64,000 nucleotides of DNA, taken from positions 1 to 64,000 of the forward strand of contig JAIOYP010000006.1 in assembly GCA_021741155.1 (NCBI GenBank), read 5' to 3'. The stretch's first letter is position 1; each line of letters opens with the position of its first letter. The translations under genes and the position numbers were made by a program. Shown here piece after piece: positions 34,357 through 42,070 of the stretch. The notes under the pieces were generated by a model. The model was not told the origin of the DNA and searched no databases. It saw only the letters and a program-made list of their open reading frames with translations. Origin of the DNA: Flavobacteriales bacterium (GTDB lineage: Bacteria > Bacteroidota > Bacteroidia > UBA10329).

Positions 34357-34427
34357 GTAGGGGCGTATGGAAATACGCCTGAACAATATTGGTTTCGCGG
34401 CAAGGGCGTATTTCCATACGCCCCTAC
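34357..34427. repeat. Perfect 23-bp inverted repeat (REP/MITE-like)
   Basis: Arms at 34357-34379 and 34405-34427 (GTAGGGGCGTATGGAAATAC... and its exact complement) around a 25-nt loop. It sits between cysH and hom, 18 bp before the hom start, and would form a very stable hairpin in the mRNA. The GGGGCGTAT-type palindrome is of a kind dispersed in Bacteroidota genomes. Confidence 0.8.
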
Positions 34428-34466
34428 TTCGCATTTTTCTATTCGTTGGTCGCTTTTCACTGTTCG

Positions 34467-35114
34467 CTATAAATGCAACCCACATTCCGTCTTCCCCGAA
34501 TTTCCCCATCGTCCGCTCCGGCCTTGTCCTTTGAAGGTGCATTGTGCACAACCAATAGAATTGTAGCCTACTTTTTCTAGCGGATGTTTCGGTAAATCAT
34601 TGTCTTCGAAATATGCCTTTTGCTGTTCGTTCGAGAGGTCAATGATAGGATGAAACTTCAACAGATTTCCCTTCTGTTCAAAGATCTTCCTCGATTTCCG
34701 TTCGGTATTCTGAAACCGCATCAAACCCGACATCCAAACCTCATAGTTTGGTTTTAGGTTGTCTAATGGTTCTACTTTATTGATGGAACAGCACAAATCG
34801 GGGTCTTTCGTCCACGTTTGGTCTTGGCGTGTAAAGGCATTTTTCCAATTTACCGGAACAACATTCTCAAGCTGAAGATTGAGCAGTTCGGTTAACCCAT
34901 TGCGGTATGCAATCGTCTCTGCAAAGTGATAGGTTGTATCAATGAAATGCACCTTTTGTTCTGGTTTTAGCTTCGAAACCAAGTGTAACAGAATAGCGGC
35001 AGAAGTTCCAAAAGAGGAAGTAAAAAGCACGGTATCGAAGTCGAGGTAAACGTTTAAAATCCGTTCCTCTACCGTCATCTTCTCGTATCGGCTATTTAGC
35101 TCCTGTAGGTTCAT
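34467..35114 (-). CDS. cysH: Adenylyl-sulfate (APS) reductase, CysH
   Basis: Reduces activated sulfate to sulfite. The 215 residues from ATG 35112-35114 contain the PP-loop-type SSFGTSAA motif, the catalytic C-terminal ECGLH, and two Cys pairs, DLCCSINKV and GCAQC. These four Cys bind a 4Fe-4S cluster in plant-type/assimilatory APS reductases and are absent from PAPS reductases, so APS is the likely substrate. The frame continues 23 codons upstream through a REP-like element that adds MTEAICLRRLPRSYLARNDE, discussed under findings. Electron donor is presumably thioredoxin. Confidence 0.92.
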   Translation of the reverse strand: MNLQELNSRYEKMTVEERILNVYLDFDTVLFTSSFGTSAAILLHLVSKLKPEQKVHFIDTTYHFAETIAYRNGLTELLNLQLENVVPVNWKNAFTRQDQTWTKDPDLCCSINKVEPLDNLKPNYEVWMSGLMRFQNTERKSRKIFEQKGNLLKFHPIIDLSNEQQKAYFEDNDLPKHPLEKVGYNSIGCAQCTFKGQGRSGRWGNSGKTECGLHL

Positions 35115-35125
35115 TTTACTATGCT

Positions 35126-35201
35126 CGTCATTGCGAGCGAGGTACGAGCGTGGCAATCTCCGCAAACAGATTGCTTCGGTCATGTTTCCCTCGAAATGAC
35201 G
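35126..35201 (-). repeat. REP-like palindromic element upstream of cysH
   Basis: 76 bp bounded by CGTCATT...AATGACG and containing GCGAGCGAGG and AGATTGCTTCGG. A second copy lies at 35849-35921. It ends 11 bp before the cysH ATG and is open in the cysH frame. Confidence 0.8.
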
Positions 35202-35237
35202 CGTTTAAGTGGGTTTTATGGCAATGCCGTGCTTGCT

Positions 35238-35834
35238 TCAATTTTCCCGTTTTGAATCAGATAGTAGGCCTGCCGTCAGTTCATTCATCCGTTTAACCTT
35301 GTACTCAAAGTCATCCTTGAGCGTAGAACGGAAAGCACGGAGGTTTCCAAGCAATTCATCCACATCATCAGGAATAACTTCTTCAAACAATTGCCGCAAG
35401 CGTTTGGCAAGTGTAGGCGATTTTCCATTGGTTGAAATGGCAATCTTCAAATCACCTTTTGTCACAATACCACCCAAGTAGAAATCGCACATGGCAGGCG
35501 TATCGGCCACGTTTGTGAGTATGCCTTTCTGCTTCGCAATAACTTTCACTTTCTCATGCAATGATGGATTATCAGTTGCTAGAATGAGCAATTGTTTCTC
35601 GTTCAAATCACTCTCTTCGAACGAGCGCTCAACTAACGAAACTGTTGGGAACTTGGAAGCCAGTTCCCGCACTTCGCTTCGGAATACTTTCGCCACAACC
35701 GTCACATTTGCATTTGGACTGCTTTTGAGCAGGAATGTGAGTTTTTCCAACGCCACATTTCCACCGCCTACAAGCAGTACTTCCAACGCATGGAGCTTTA
35801 GAAAAATAGGGAAGAGTTCGTTTTGACTTTGCAT
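35238..35834 (-). CDS. Precorrin-2 dehydrogenase (CysG N-terminal type)
   Basis: NAD-dependent oxidation of precorrin-2 to sirohydrochlorin, and possibly iron insertion, for siroheme. 198 residues from the ATG 35832-35834; NAD motif LLVGGGNVALEKLTFLL, then ILATDNPSLHEKV, and the family stretch NVADTPAMCDFYLGGIVTKG, with STNGKSPTLAKRLRQ. It pairs with the cobA/sumT gene just upstream, the split equivalent of enterobacterial CysG, and supplies the siroheme for the sulfite reductase of the same operon. As with cysH, the frame runs 23 codons upstream through a REP-like element. Confidence 0.9.
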   Translation of the reverse strand: MQSQNELFPIFLKLHALEVLLVGGGNVALEKLTFLLKSSPNANVTVVAKVFRSEVRELASKFPTVSLVERSFEESDLNEKQLLILATDNPSLHEKVKVIAKQKGILTNVADTPAMCDFYLGGIVTKGDLKIAISTNGKSPTLAKRLRQLFEEVIPDDVDELLGNLRAFRSTLKDDFEYKVKRMNELTAGLLSDSKREN

Positions 35835-35848
35835 ACGCTCATGTTTAG

Positions 35849-35921
35849 CGTCATTGCGAGCGAGGAACGAGCGCGGCAATCGGCAACGGATTGCTTCGGT
35901 CATACTTCCCTCGCAATGACG
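35849..35921 (-). repeat. REP-like palindromic element upstream of the precorrin-2 dehydrogenase gene
   Basis: 73 bp, CGTCATTGCGAGCGAGG ... TTGCTTCGG ... CGCAATGACG; same element as 35126-35201. It fills the gap between the cobA stop (35936) and the next ATG (35834). Confidence 0.8.
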
Positions 35922-35935
35922 CGGATTTTGATTCT

Positions 35936-36700
35936 CTACTTCTTCAAATAACTCGCCTCCACAAAAGCATGATTGAAATTCGGATGGTGCTTCACTACCT
36001 CACCCAAAACAATAATAGCAGGTGCACCAATCGCATTGTCAACAGCTAGTTGCTCAATGGTATCTACCGTTCCCAAAACAACCTTTTCGTTCTCCAATGA
36101 ACCATTCTGAATGATGGCTACTGGCATATCGTTCCGTCCACTGTTTCGGTATGTTTCTGCAATAAGTGCCAGTTTTTTCGTGCCCATTAGCACGATAACC
36201 GTGGCAGAACTTTGGGACGCTAAGGCTAGGTCTTTAGATAGTGCTAGGTCTTTGGTTGTTCCTGTAATTACCCAAAAGCTTTCGCTGTCGCCCCTACTTG
36301 TTACAGGAATTTTCTGCAAGCCAGGAACGCCAATAGAACTGCTAATTCCAGGTACCACTTCGGTTGGAATGTCGAATGCTTCCACGTGTTCAATTTCTTC
36401 TTGTCCACGACCAAAAACAAAGGGATCACCACCTTTCAATCGCACCACGTGTCCGTAATTCAAGGCGTATTCTACAATCAGTTTATTTATCTCATCCTGC
36501 GTGAAAGAGTGTTGTCCAGCACGCTTTCCGACAAATACTTTCGGAGCATTTGCGGGTGCGTAGTTCAATAAATCTGGATGCGTGAGTGCATCATACAATA
36601 CGGCATCGGCAGTTGCCAAAGCTTTTGCGCCTTTTACGCTTATCAAATCTGGGTCTCCTGGGCCTGCGCCTACGAGTGTTAGTTTGGGGTTATTTTTCAT
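35936..36700 (-). CDS. cobA: Uroporphyrinogen-III C-methyltransferase
   Basis: SAM-dependent double methylation of uroporphyrinogen III to precorrin-2, the branch step to siroheme. LTLVGAGPGDPDLISVKGAK, GGDPFVFGRGQEE and VVPGISSSIGVPG are the standard motifs; 254 residues, the single-domain SUMT form. Its start overlaps the sulfite reductase stop by 4 bp. With the precorrin-2 dehydrogenase it makes the prosthetic group of the sulfite reductase. The symbol sumT would fit equally. Confidence 0.95.
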   Translation of the reverse strand: MKNNPKLTLVGAGPGDPDLISVKGAKALATADAVLYDALTHPDLLNYAPANAPKVFVGKRAGQHSFTQDEINKLIVEYALNYGHVVRLKGGDPFVFGRGQEEIEHVEAFDIPTEVVPGISSSIGVPGLQKIPVTSRGDSESFWVITGTTKDLALSKDLALASQSSATVIVLMGTKKLALIAETYRNSGRNDMPVAIIQNGSLENEKVVLGTVDTIEQLAVDNAIGAPAIIVLGEVVKHHPNFNHAFVEASYLKK

Positions 36701-38799
36701 GAGTTCTTCTCGGCTTTAAGTTGTTCGTCTCTGAATATTTTGATGGTTTTAAGAAAGCTTTCCGCAGCCGCGAAATAGCTAAGAGCAAACTCCTCAGTTG
36801 CTTTATTCGATCGCATTTTTAGCACCGCTTCGGTGAATGAAACTTCAAATTGAAGTTTGCCCGTTTCTACAAACGTCTTATCGAAATCCTGTAGAATTCC
36901 AGCTTGTGTGTTGCAACGAACGTTCTCACCCAAAAGCAATCCTTTGGCGCCATTTACGTAGGCAGTATAGGTGTGATAAATGCCATCAGCAAAACGGCTC
37001 TGCTTGATGGCCTGGTCCGCCCAATCGAGTTTCTCATCCGCGTCATAGAATAAGGTTTGCACGAGGTCAATGATTACACCTGCGCATTCGCCCATACCAA
37101 TCTCAGGCTTGTACAATTCTTCCTTACCCCAATCGTAATAATCACTATCGTTCAAACTATCTAACTCTGCCAATGGTTTGAACAATTGGTAGAAATAATC
37201 AGTAGTTAGGCGGAGGTAATAATCGTTGAAATACTCGCCATCCAAACCATTTTCTTCGTAGTCCTTCAACACAAGTCGAAGCATGTCTGGTGTTCGTTTG
37301 GATGGAAGTTTGATGACTTTGTCTGCCACTGTTCCGTGGCCATTTCCGAGTGTGCCACCACCAAGCAAAACTTGCATTGCCGGCACAACTTTGCCGTCAT
37401 GTTTCATCGAGCTTCCATGAAAACCAATGTTCGCAATGCCGTGCTGTCCGCAAGAATTCATACATCCGCTAATCTTGATTTTGATATCGCGGTTGTGAAT
37501 GAGTTCTGGGAATTCTGAACGAATCACCTTCTCCAATTCCAAAGCCGTAGCTGTGCTGTTTGAGATTCCTAAGTTACACGTGTCTGTTCCCGGACAAGCA
37601 GTGATGTCTGCCACACTATCGAACCCAGGTTCTGCCAATCCGAGGTTATTCAAGCCTTCATACAAAGGCGAAAGCGCTTCTTGCGTTACGTAGCGCAACA
37701 AGTAACCTTGGTTGATGGTTACGCGAATGTCATCAGCAGCAAATTCTTTTACCACTTTGGCAAATGCCCGAGCAGTATCAGAGGAGATGTTTCCCAACGG
37801 AACGCGTACAAAAACGCCAAAGAAACCTTCTTGTTTCTGTTCAAATACGTTTGTTTTGACCCAATTGTCGTAGTGCTCGCGGTCTTTAATACGAACGGTG
37901 ACAACCGAATTCAATTTAGGTGGCTCAGCCGTGATAACTGCATTGCGATCAATCCAAACTTCTTGGTTTTTAAGTGAAGGATATTCGCCTTCAATTTGAT
38001 TCATCACTTCTTCCAAACCAACATCTTGAAGCAGGTATTTGAATCGCGCCTTGTTTCTGCGGTTTCGTTCTCCGTAACGGTCAAAATAGCGTAGTGCTGC
38101 TTCTGTAAATGGAATGATTTTTTCTTCTTCGAGAAATTCGAAAGCAGTTAGTGCTAAAAACGGTTGCGCTCCTAATCCACCACCAATCATCACTTTGAAA
38201 CCGCGTTTTTCTCCTTTCAAAACAGGAATAAAACCAAGGTCATGAATGAGCGTAAGCGAGGTGTCCTTTGCGCTAGATGCAAAGGCAATTTTGAACTTAC
38301 GCCCCATCTCTTGACAAACTGGGTTACGCAGAAAATACTCGAACATTTGATGCGCATAAGGCGATACATCGAACAATTCTTCGGGGTCAATTCCGGCCTT
38401 GTCGGAAGCAGTGATGTTACGAACCGTGTTTCCGCAAGCTTCCCGAATGGTGATTTTCGATTGCTCCAATTTGTGCCAGAGTTCGGGGGTTCGGTCCAAA
38501 CTCACATAATGGATTTGAATATCCTGACGTGTGGTGGCGTGGAGTGTGCTGCTTGCGTATTCATCAGAAATGTCTGCAATTTTAATCAGCTGTTCGCTCG
38601 TCAATCTTCCGTAAGGAATTTTGATTCGAATCATCTGCACACCTGGTTGCCGCTGTCCGTAGATTCCACGCGCCAAGCGCAGACTACGGAATTTGTCGTC
38701 ATCGACTTTGCCGTCTTTAAAAAGGGCAATCTTCTTTTCAAGATCGAGAATGTCCTTTTCTACGATGGGGTTTTCTAATTCTGTTCTAAAACTTTGCAT
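36697..38799 (-). CDS. Siroheme sulfite (nitrite) reductase with HEPN-like C-terminal domain
   Basis: Six-electron reduction of sulfite to sulfide (or nitrite to ammonia). Ferredoxin-like N domain (about 45-110) with ARGIYGQRQPGVQMIRIKIP; siroheme and 4Fe-4S ligands Cys402, Cys408, Cys446, Cys450 in ACPGTDTCNLG and SGCMNSCGQHG, the C-x5-C / C-x3-C pattern. Residues about 1-540 are the enzyme; about 570-700 form an added helical domain (LDWADQAIKQSRFADGIYHT, FALSYFAAAESFLKTIKIFR) like HEPN four-helix bundles. The operon (siroheme genes, cysH, hom) and the cysteine leader peptides argue for sulfite. The start is 86 bp below the proximal leader peptide and behind its terminator. Confidence 0.9.
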   Translation of the reverse strand: MQSFRTELENPIVEKDILDLEKKIALFKDGKVDDDKFRSLRLARGIYGQRQPGVQMIRIKIPYGRLTSEQLIKIADISDEYASSTLHATTRQDIQIHYVSLDRTPELWHKLEQSKITIREACGNTVRNITASDKAGIDPEELFDVSPYAHQMFEYFLRNPVCQEMGRKFKIAFASSAKDTSLTLIHDLGFIPVLKGEKRGFKVMIGGGLGAQPFLALTAFEFLEEEKIIPFTEAALRYFDRYGERNRRNKARFKYLLQDVGLEEVMNQIEGEYPSLKNQEVWIDRNAVITAEPPKLNSVVTVRIKDREHYDNWVKTNVFEQKQEGFFGVFVRVPLGNISSDTARAFAKVVKEFAADDIRVTINQGYLLRYVTQEALSPLYEGLNNLGLAEPGFDSVADITACPGTDTCNLGISNSTATALELEKVIRSEFPELIHNRDIKIKISGCMNSCGQHGIANIGFHGSSMKHDGKVVPAMQVLLGGGTLGNGHGTVADKVIKLPSKRTPDMLRLVLKDYEENGLDGEYFNDYYLRLTTDYFYQLFKPLAELDSLNDSDYYDWGKEELYKPEIGMGECAGVIIDLVQTLFYDADEKLDWADQAIKQSRFADGIYHTYTAYVNGAKGLLLGENVRCNTQAGILQDFDKTFVETGKLQFEVSFTEAVLKMRSNKATEEFALSYFAAAESFLKTIKIFRDEQLKAEKNS

Positions 38800-38826
38800 A
38801 TATCTGGGGTTTGTTTTTACTTCATA

Positions 38827-38862
38827 AAAAAAGCCCTTCCGCTTGTGGCAGAAGGGCTTTTA
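38827..38862 (-). terminator. Proximal attenuator terminator of the sulfite reductase operon
   Basis: On the minus strand AAAAGCCCTTC/GAAGGGCTTTT (11 bp) encloses TGCCACAAGCG and runs into a seven-T tract. It lies between the proximal cysteine leader peptide and the sulfite reductase ATG, 28 bp before the start. Confidence 0.85.
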
Positions 38863-38885
38863 CGACTAAAATGCGCATATCACCA

Positions 38886-38927
38886 CTACTCCCACCTTTC
38901 GGTAGACTTGCAGCAACAACACTTCAT
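38886..38927 (-). CDS. Cysteine-rich leader peptide, proximal (MKCCCCKSTERWE)
   Basis: A 13-codon ORF with ATG at 38925-38927 and TAG at 38886-38888 whose codons 3-6 are TGT TGT TGC TGC. Immediately after the Cys run, CTACC-GAAA-GGTGG can fold into a small GNRA-capped hairpin, and GTGG downstream of the stop is complementary to CCAC within the loop of the following terminator. Its place between a promoter and an intrinsic terminator is that of an amino-acid attenuation leader. Ribosome stalling when Cys-tRNA is scarce would favour read-through into sulfur assimilation genes. The peptide itself probably has no function. Confidence 0.75.
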   Translation of the reverse strand: MKCCCCKSTERWE

Positions 38928-38966
38928 TTTAATCCGTTCAACCATATTAACCATAATCATAATCAT

Positions 38967-38998
38967 AAAAAAAGCCCCTCAGATATCTGAGAGGCTTT
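38967..38998 (-). terminator. Distal attenuator terminator
   Basis: On the minus strand AAAGCCTCTCAGAT/ATCTGAGGGGCTTT pairs along 14 positions with one G-T wobble, followed by seven T. It lies between the distal cysteine leader peptide and the proximal one, so transcripts meet two terminators in series. ACAACA just before the stem is complementary to the TGTTGT of the distal Cys codons. Confidence 0.85.
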
Positions 38999-39032
38999 GT
39001 TGTTTCGTTTTTAAAAAATATCAATACAACAC

Positions 39033-39089
39033 TCAGCTTCTCATAGGAAATAGACAACAGCAGCAACATGCTGTGTTCATCATTTTCAT
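39033..39089 (-). CDS. Cysteine-rich leader peptide, distal (MKMMNTACCCCCLFPMRS)
   Basis: An 18-codon ORF (ATG 39087-39089, with further in-frame ATGs at 39083 and 39080; TGA 39033-39035) with five consecutive Cys codons TGT TGC TGC TGT TGT. It begins about 33 bp after a consensus promoter and is followed by an intrinsic terminator. The GCTGAG overlapping its stop codon is complementary to CTCAG of the terminator 5' arm, so a ribosome at the stop or stalled on Cys codons would alter the fold. Chance occurrence of five Cys codons here and four in the next leader is very unlikely. Confidence 0.75.
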   Translation of the reverse strand: MKMMNTACCCCCLFPMRS

Positions 39090-39121
39090 ATCGAATTGTG
39101 CGTTGGTCATTTTGATGGTGC

Positions 39122-39152
39122 CAAACCTAAGTCAAAAAAGGTTTGGTGCAAC
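39122..39152 (-). promoter_or_regulatory. Promoter of the cysteine-attenuated sulfite reductase operon
   Basis: On the minus strand GTTG (39149-39152), 19 bp, TAGGTTTG (39122-39129): a full -33/-7 match. It lies after the metX stop, giving a leader of about 300 nt with both leader peptides. CCAAACC/GGTTTGG also makes a 7-bp inverted repeat overlapping the box (39121-39146), possibly an operator. Confidence 0.6.
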
Positions 39153-39167
39153 ACGTGAAACTATTTT

Positions 39168-40187
39168 TTAATGTTGATGCCCTAAAAAGGTGGTGAGCAG
39201 ACGGTTGATTTTCTCACTCTCTACCAAAAATCCATCATGCCCAAAGGGAGATGAAATAATTTCAAATTGTGCGTTTGGAATGTTCTCAGCAATGAATTTC
39301 TGTTCGGCAACAGGACAAAGAATATCACTATCAACTCCGATAATCAATGTATTTGCGGTTATCTGGATTAGTGCGTTTTCAACTGATTTTCTTCCTCTTC
39401 CCAAGTGATGGCCATCCATTGCTTTACTGAGCAAATGATAACTCTGTGCGTTGAATCTTTTCGACAGTTTTTCACCTTGATAACGGATGTAGGAAGAGGC
39501 TTTATAGTCATCTAATTTCTCTTCGTTGTCCTCCTGCGTCTGCTTGAAAGCTTCGTAATTCCGATACGTCAGCATACCTATTCCGCGTGCAGCCTTCAGT
39601 CCGTTGGAACCAGCTTTTGCATCATCATCTTTCCAAGTTGTATCAGCTTCAATGGCCAATCGCTGCGCTTCATGAATGGCAATTTCCCAAGCCGAAGCTT
39701 TAGCACTCGTAACTAACAGACATAGGTTTTTGAAAAGGTCTTTATCAGAAATGGCCCATTCCATCAATTGATAACCGCCCATGCTACCACCCATTCCCAA
39801 TGCAATACGTTTTACTCCCAGTTGTGCTTGCAGCAATTGATGCGCTTTCACCATATCGCGAATGGTAATCATCGGAAAGGAATGGAAATACGGTTTGCCT
39901 GTTGCTGGGTTCTCTGTCAACGACCCAGAACTTCCATAACATGAACCCAGAATATTGGCACAAACGATGAAATACTTGCTTGGGTCGAATGGCCTTCTAT
40001 CTCCAAAAAGCTCACTCCACCAATCGGAAACATCCGAGTTTGCTGTGAGCGCATGGCACACCCAAATAACGTTGTCGCCAGCGGTATTCAATTCACCATA
40101 CGTATGGTACGCGATTTCTACTTTAGGCAGAATCGCACCACTTTCAAGCGGAAAAGGTTGGTTATGAATGTACTTTTGAAGGCCCAT
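39168..40187 (-). CDS. metX: Homoserine O-acetyltransferase
   Basis: Transfers an acetyl group from acetyl-CoA to homoserine, activating it for sulfhydrylation. Alpha/beta-hydrolase fold: nucleophile Ser135 in GMGGSMGGYQ, the catalytic Asp in GVDSDILCP and His in PFGHDGFLVES; ALTANSDVSDWW and GSCYGSSGSLTENPATGKPY are MetX signatures. The ATG at 40185-40187 gives 339 residues, a normal length. Divergent from an OsmC gene with 38 bp between starts. Its product is used by the MetZ-type enzyme encoded at 40748-41923. Succinyl instead of acetyl transfer cannot be fully excluded. Confidence 0.93.
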   Translation of the reverse strand: MGLQKYIHNQPFPLESGAILPKVEIAYHTYGELNTAGDNVIWVCHALTANSDVSDWWSELFGDRRPFDPSKYFIVCANILGSCYGSSGSLTENPATGKPYFHSFPMITIRDMVKAHQLLQAQLGVKRIALGMGGSMGGYQLMEWAISDKDLFKNLCLLVTSAKASAWEIAIHEAQRLAIEADTTWKDDDAKAGSNGLKAARGIGMLTYRNYEAFKQTQEDNEEKLDDYKASSYIRYQGEKLSKRFNAQSYHLLSKAMDGHHLGRGRKSVENALIQITANTLIIGVDSDILCPVAEQKFIAENIPNAQFEIISSPFGHDGFLVESEKINRLLTTFLGHQH

Positions 40188-40225
40188 ACTTACTACGGCA
40201 AATATCGCAACGGAAAACGGATAGG

Positions 40226-40639
40226 ATGAAAGTAACGCTGAAAAGACTGAATGATGATTACCACATGGAAGCCACCAACGCAACGGGCAATACCATTCAA
40301 ATGGATGGCTCGCCTGGTATTGGCGGACAAAACCTAGGTGCCCGTCCGATGGAAGTAGTGTTGATGTCGTTAGCTGGTTGTAGCAGCATTGATGTGATTT
40401 CCATCCTCAAGAAGATGAAGCAGGAAGTAACTGATTATGATGTGGAAGTAACAGCCGAGCGCAGAGACGAGATTCCATCCATCTTCACCAAAATTCACAT
40501 GAAATTCTTGGTTAAGGGAATTGACTTGGACGGGGAGAAGGTGAGACGTGCTGCTCAACTTTCTGCAGAGAAGTATTGTTCGGTTTCTAAGATTCTGGAA
40601 CCGACCGCTGAAATCACTTGGGATGTAGTTGTAGGTTGA
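40226..40639 (+). CDS. OsmC/Ohr family protein
   Basis: Small protein of the OsmC fold, usually a thiol-dependent organic hydroperoxide reductase; 137 residues. The two conserved cysteines are visible in MSLAGCSSIDVI and EKYCSVSK, the arrangement of the peroxidatic/resolving pair. GIGGQNLGARPMEVVLMSLA is characteristic of the YhfA/OsmC subgroup. It is divergent from metX and upstream of metZ. A link of thiol redox defence to sulfur amino acid supply is plausible but inferred. Confidence 0.88.
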   Translation: MKVTLKRLNDDYHMEATNATGNTIQMDGSPGIGGQNLGARPMEVVLMSLAGCSSIDVISILKKMKQEVTDYDVEVTAERRDEIPSIFTKIHMKFLVKGIDLDGEKVRRAAQLSAEKYCSVSKILEPTAEITWDVVVG

Positions 40640-40722
40640 TAAAGTTTACAGAGTTGAAAGGTTGTGCGTTCAATAGACCAGGAGAAGGTTTTAAAGGCCG
40701 TCAACTTTATCAACTTTGTCAA
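40638..40722. repeat. Dispersed TCAACTT-type repeat
   Basis: TTGATAAAGTTTACAGAGTTG and, inverted, GTCAACTTTATCAACTTTGT flank a short spacer. Related to the degenerate tandem repeat at 23268-23343. It lies between the OsmC stop and the metZ start. Confidence 0.5.
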
Positions 40723-40747
40723 CCGTTTTCTCAATAAACGAACAAGA

Positions 40748-41923
40748 ATGAAAGAGAATCAGTTTGAGACAGATGCGATAAGAACGCAAGCCGAGCGCTC
40801 GCAGCACAGAGAGCACAGCGTTCCGTTGTATCTTACTTCGAGTTTTACATACGATAGTGCCGAGCAAATGCGTTCGGTGTTTGCCGATGAAGAAGAAGGT
40901 TTCATCTACAGCAGGTTTAACAATCCTAACTTTTCGGAGTTTGTAGACAAGATGTGTAAGCTAGAAGGAGCTGAAGCTGGCTATGCAACCGCAACAGGTA
41001 TGGCGGCTGTTTATGCAGGCTTTGCGGCTTTGCTTAGTGCTGGCGATCACATTGTAAGTTGCCGTTCCATATTTGGTTCAACGCACACGGTTCTCACCAA
41101 GATTCTTCCTCGATTTGGCATCACTACCACGTATGTTGATGTGGATGATTACGAAGGTTGGGAAAAGGCCATTCAGCCAAATACCAAGATGATTTTTGTG
41201 GAGACACCTTCCAACCCTGGTTTGGATGTGATTGACATGGAATTTGTGGGTAAACTGGCCGAAAAGCATGGAATTATCTTTCATGTTGACAACTGTTTTG
41301 CAACGCCATACTTGCAACGCCCCATTGATTTTGGTGCACATTTGGTCAGTCATTCGGGCACCAAATGGCTTGATGGTCAAGGCCGCGTGATGGGTGGAAT
41401 TTTAGTTGGCGATAAGAAGCTGATTGATGCTGTTTACACGTTTTGTCGTTCAACGGGTCCTGCCATTTCGCCTTTTAATGCATGGATACTTTCTAAAAGT
41501 TTGGAAACCTTGGCCGTGCGCATGGATCGCCATTGCGACAATGCGCTGAAGCTGGCCAATTGCTTGGAACATCATCCCGAATTAGACAACGTGCGTTATC
41601 CGGGATTGATGTCGCATCCACACTACAAAGTGGCGCAAAAGCAGATGAAAAAAGGGGGCGGACTCATCACGTTTGAAGTAAAGGGTGGTATGGAACGCGG
41701 CAAGAAATTCTTGGATGCACTGCTGATGTGTTCGCTTACGGCAAACCTAGGCGATTCACGAACGATTGTAACTCATCCAGCATCAACCACACACGCCAAA
41801 CTGACGGAGGAAGAACGGCAGGCAGTGAGTATTTCTGCAGGTTTGGTGCGTGTTTCTGTTGGGTTGGAAAACATCGCAGACATCATTTCCGATATTGAGC
41901 AAGCGCTGGCAAAGTCGAGTTAA
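40748..41923 (+). CDS. metZ: O-acyl-homoserine sulfhydrylase, MetZ type
   Basis: PLP-dependent Cys/Met metabolism enzyme that joins sulfide to activated homoserine to give homocysteine. The PLP lysine is Lys206 in SHSGTKWLDGQG; IYSRFNNPNFSEFVDKMCKL and VETPSNPGLDVIDM are typical. The ATG at 40748 (MKENQFETDAIRTQAERSQH) gives 391 residues; an in-frame upstream extension runs through the repeat and is not coding. With metX nearby it likely uses O-acetylhomoserine, though the closest signature is that of O-succinylhomoserine sulfhydrylase. It takes sulfide made by the divergent operon. Confidence 0.9.
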   Translation: MKENQFETDAIRTQAERSQHREHSVPLYLTSSFTYDSAEQMRSVFADEEEGFIYSRFNNPNFSEFVDKMCKLEGAEAGYATATGMAAVYAGFAALLSAGDHIVSCRSIFGSTHTVLTKILPRFGITTTYVDVDDYEGWEKAIQPNTKMIFVETPSNPGLDVIDMEFVGKLAEKHGIIFHVDNCFATPYLQRPIDFGAHLVSHSGTKWLDGQGRVMGGILVGDKKLIDAVYTFCRSTGPAISPFNAWILSKSLETLAVRMDRHCDNALKLANCLEHHPELDNVRYPGLMSHPHYKVAQKQMKKGGGLITFEVKGGMERGKKFLDALLMCSLTANLGDSRTIVTHPASTTHAKLTEEERQAVSISAGLVRVSVGLENIADIISDIEQALAKSS

Positions 41924-42070
41924 TATTACTCGCTGGTTCTAGCATAACATGATTTGGTCGATTTAGGCAACACAATCTTTAAAATGATAAAGCAGGTGTT
42001 TTTGGCAGGATTGATGGACACAGGTAGAACTACGGCCTGACAATCGAATTCCAGTAAATTAGCAGCCACA

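Noticed and set aside
38800-39167. SAM riboswitch between metX and the sulfite reductase
   Set aside because: Location tempted me, but no SAM-I, SAM-II or SAM/SAH core could be traced, and the hairpins are fully explained by two leader-peptide attenuators.
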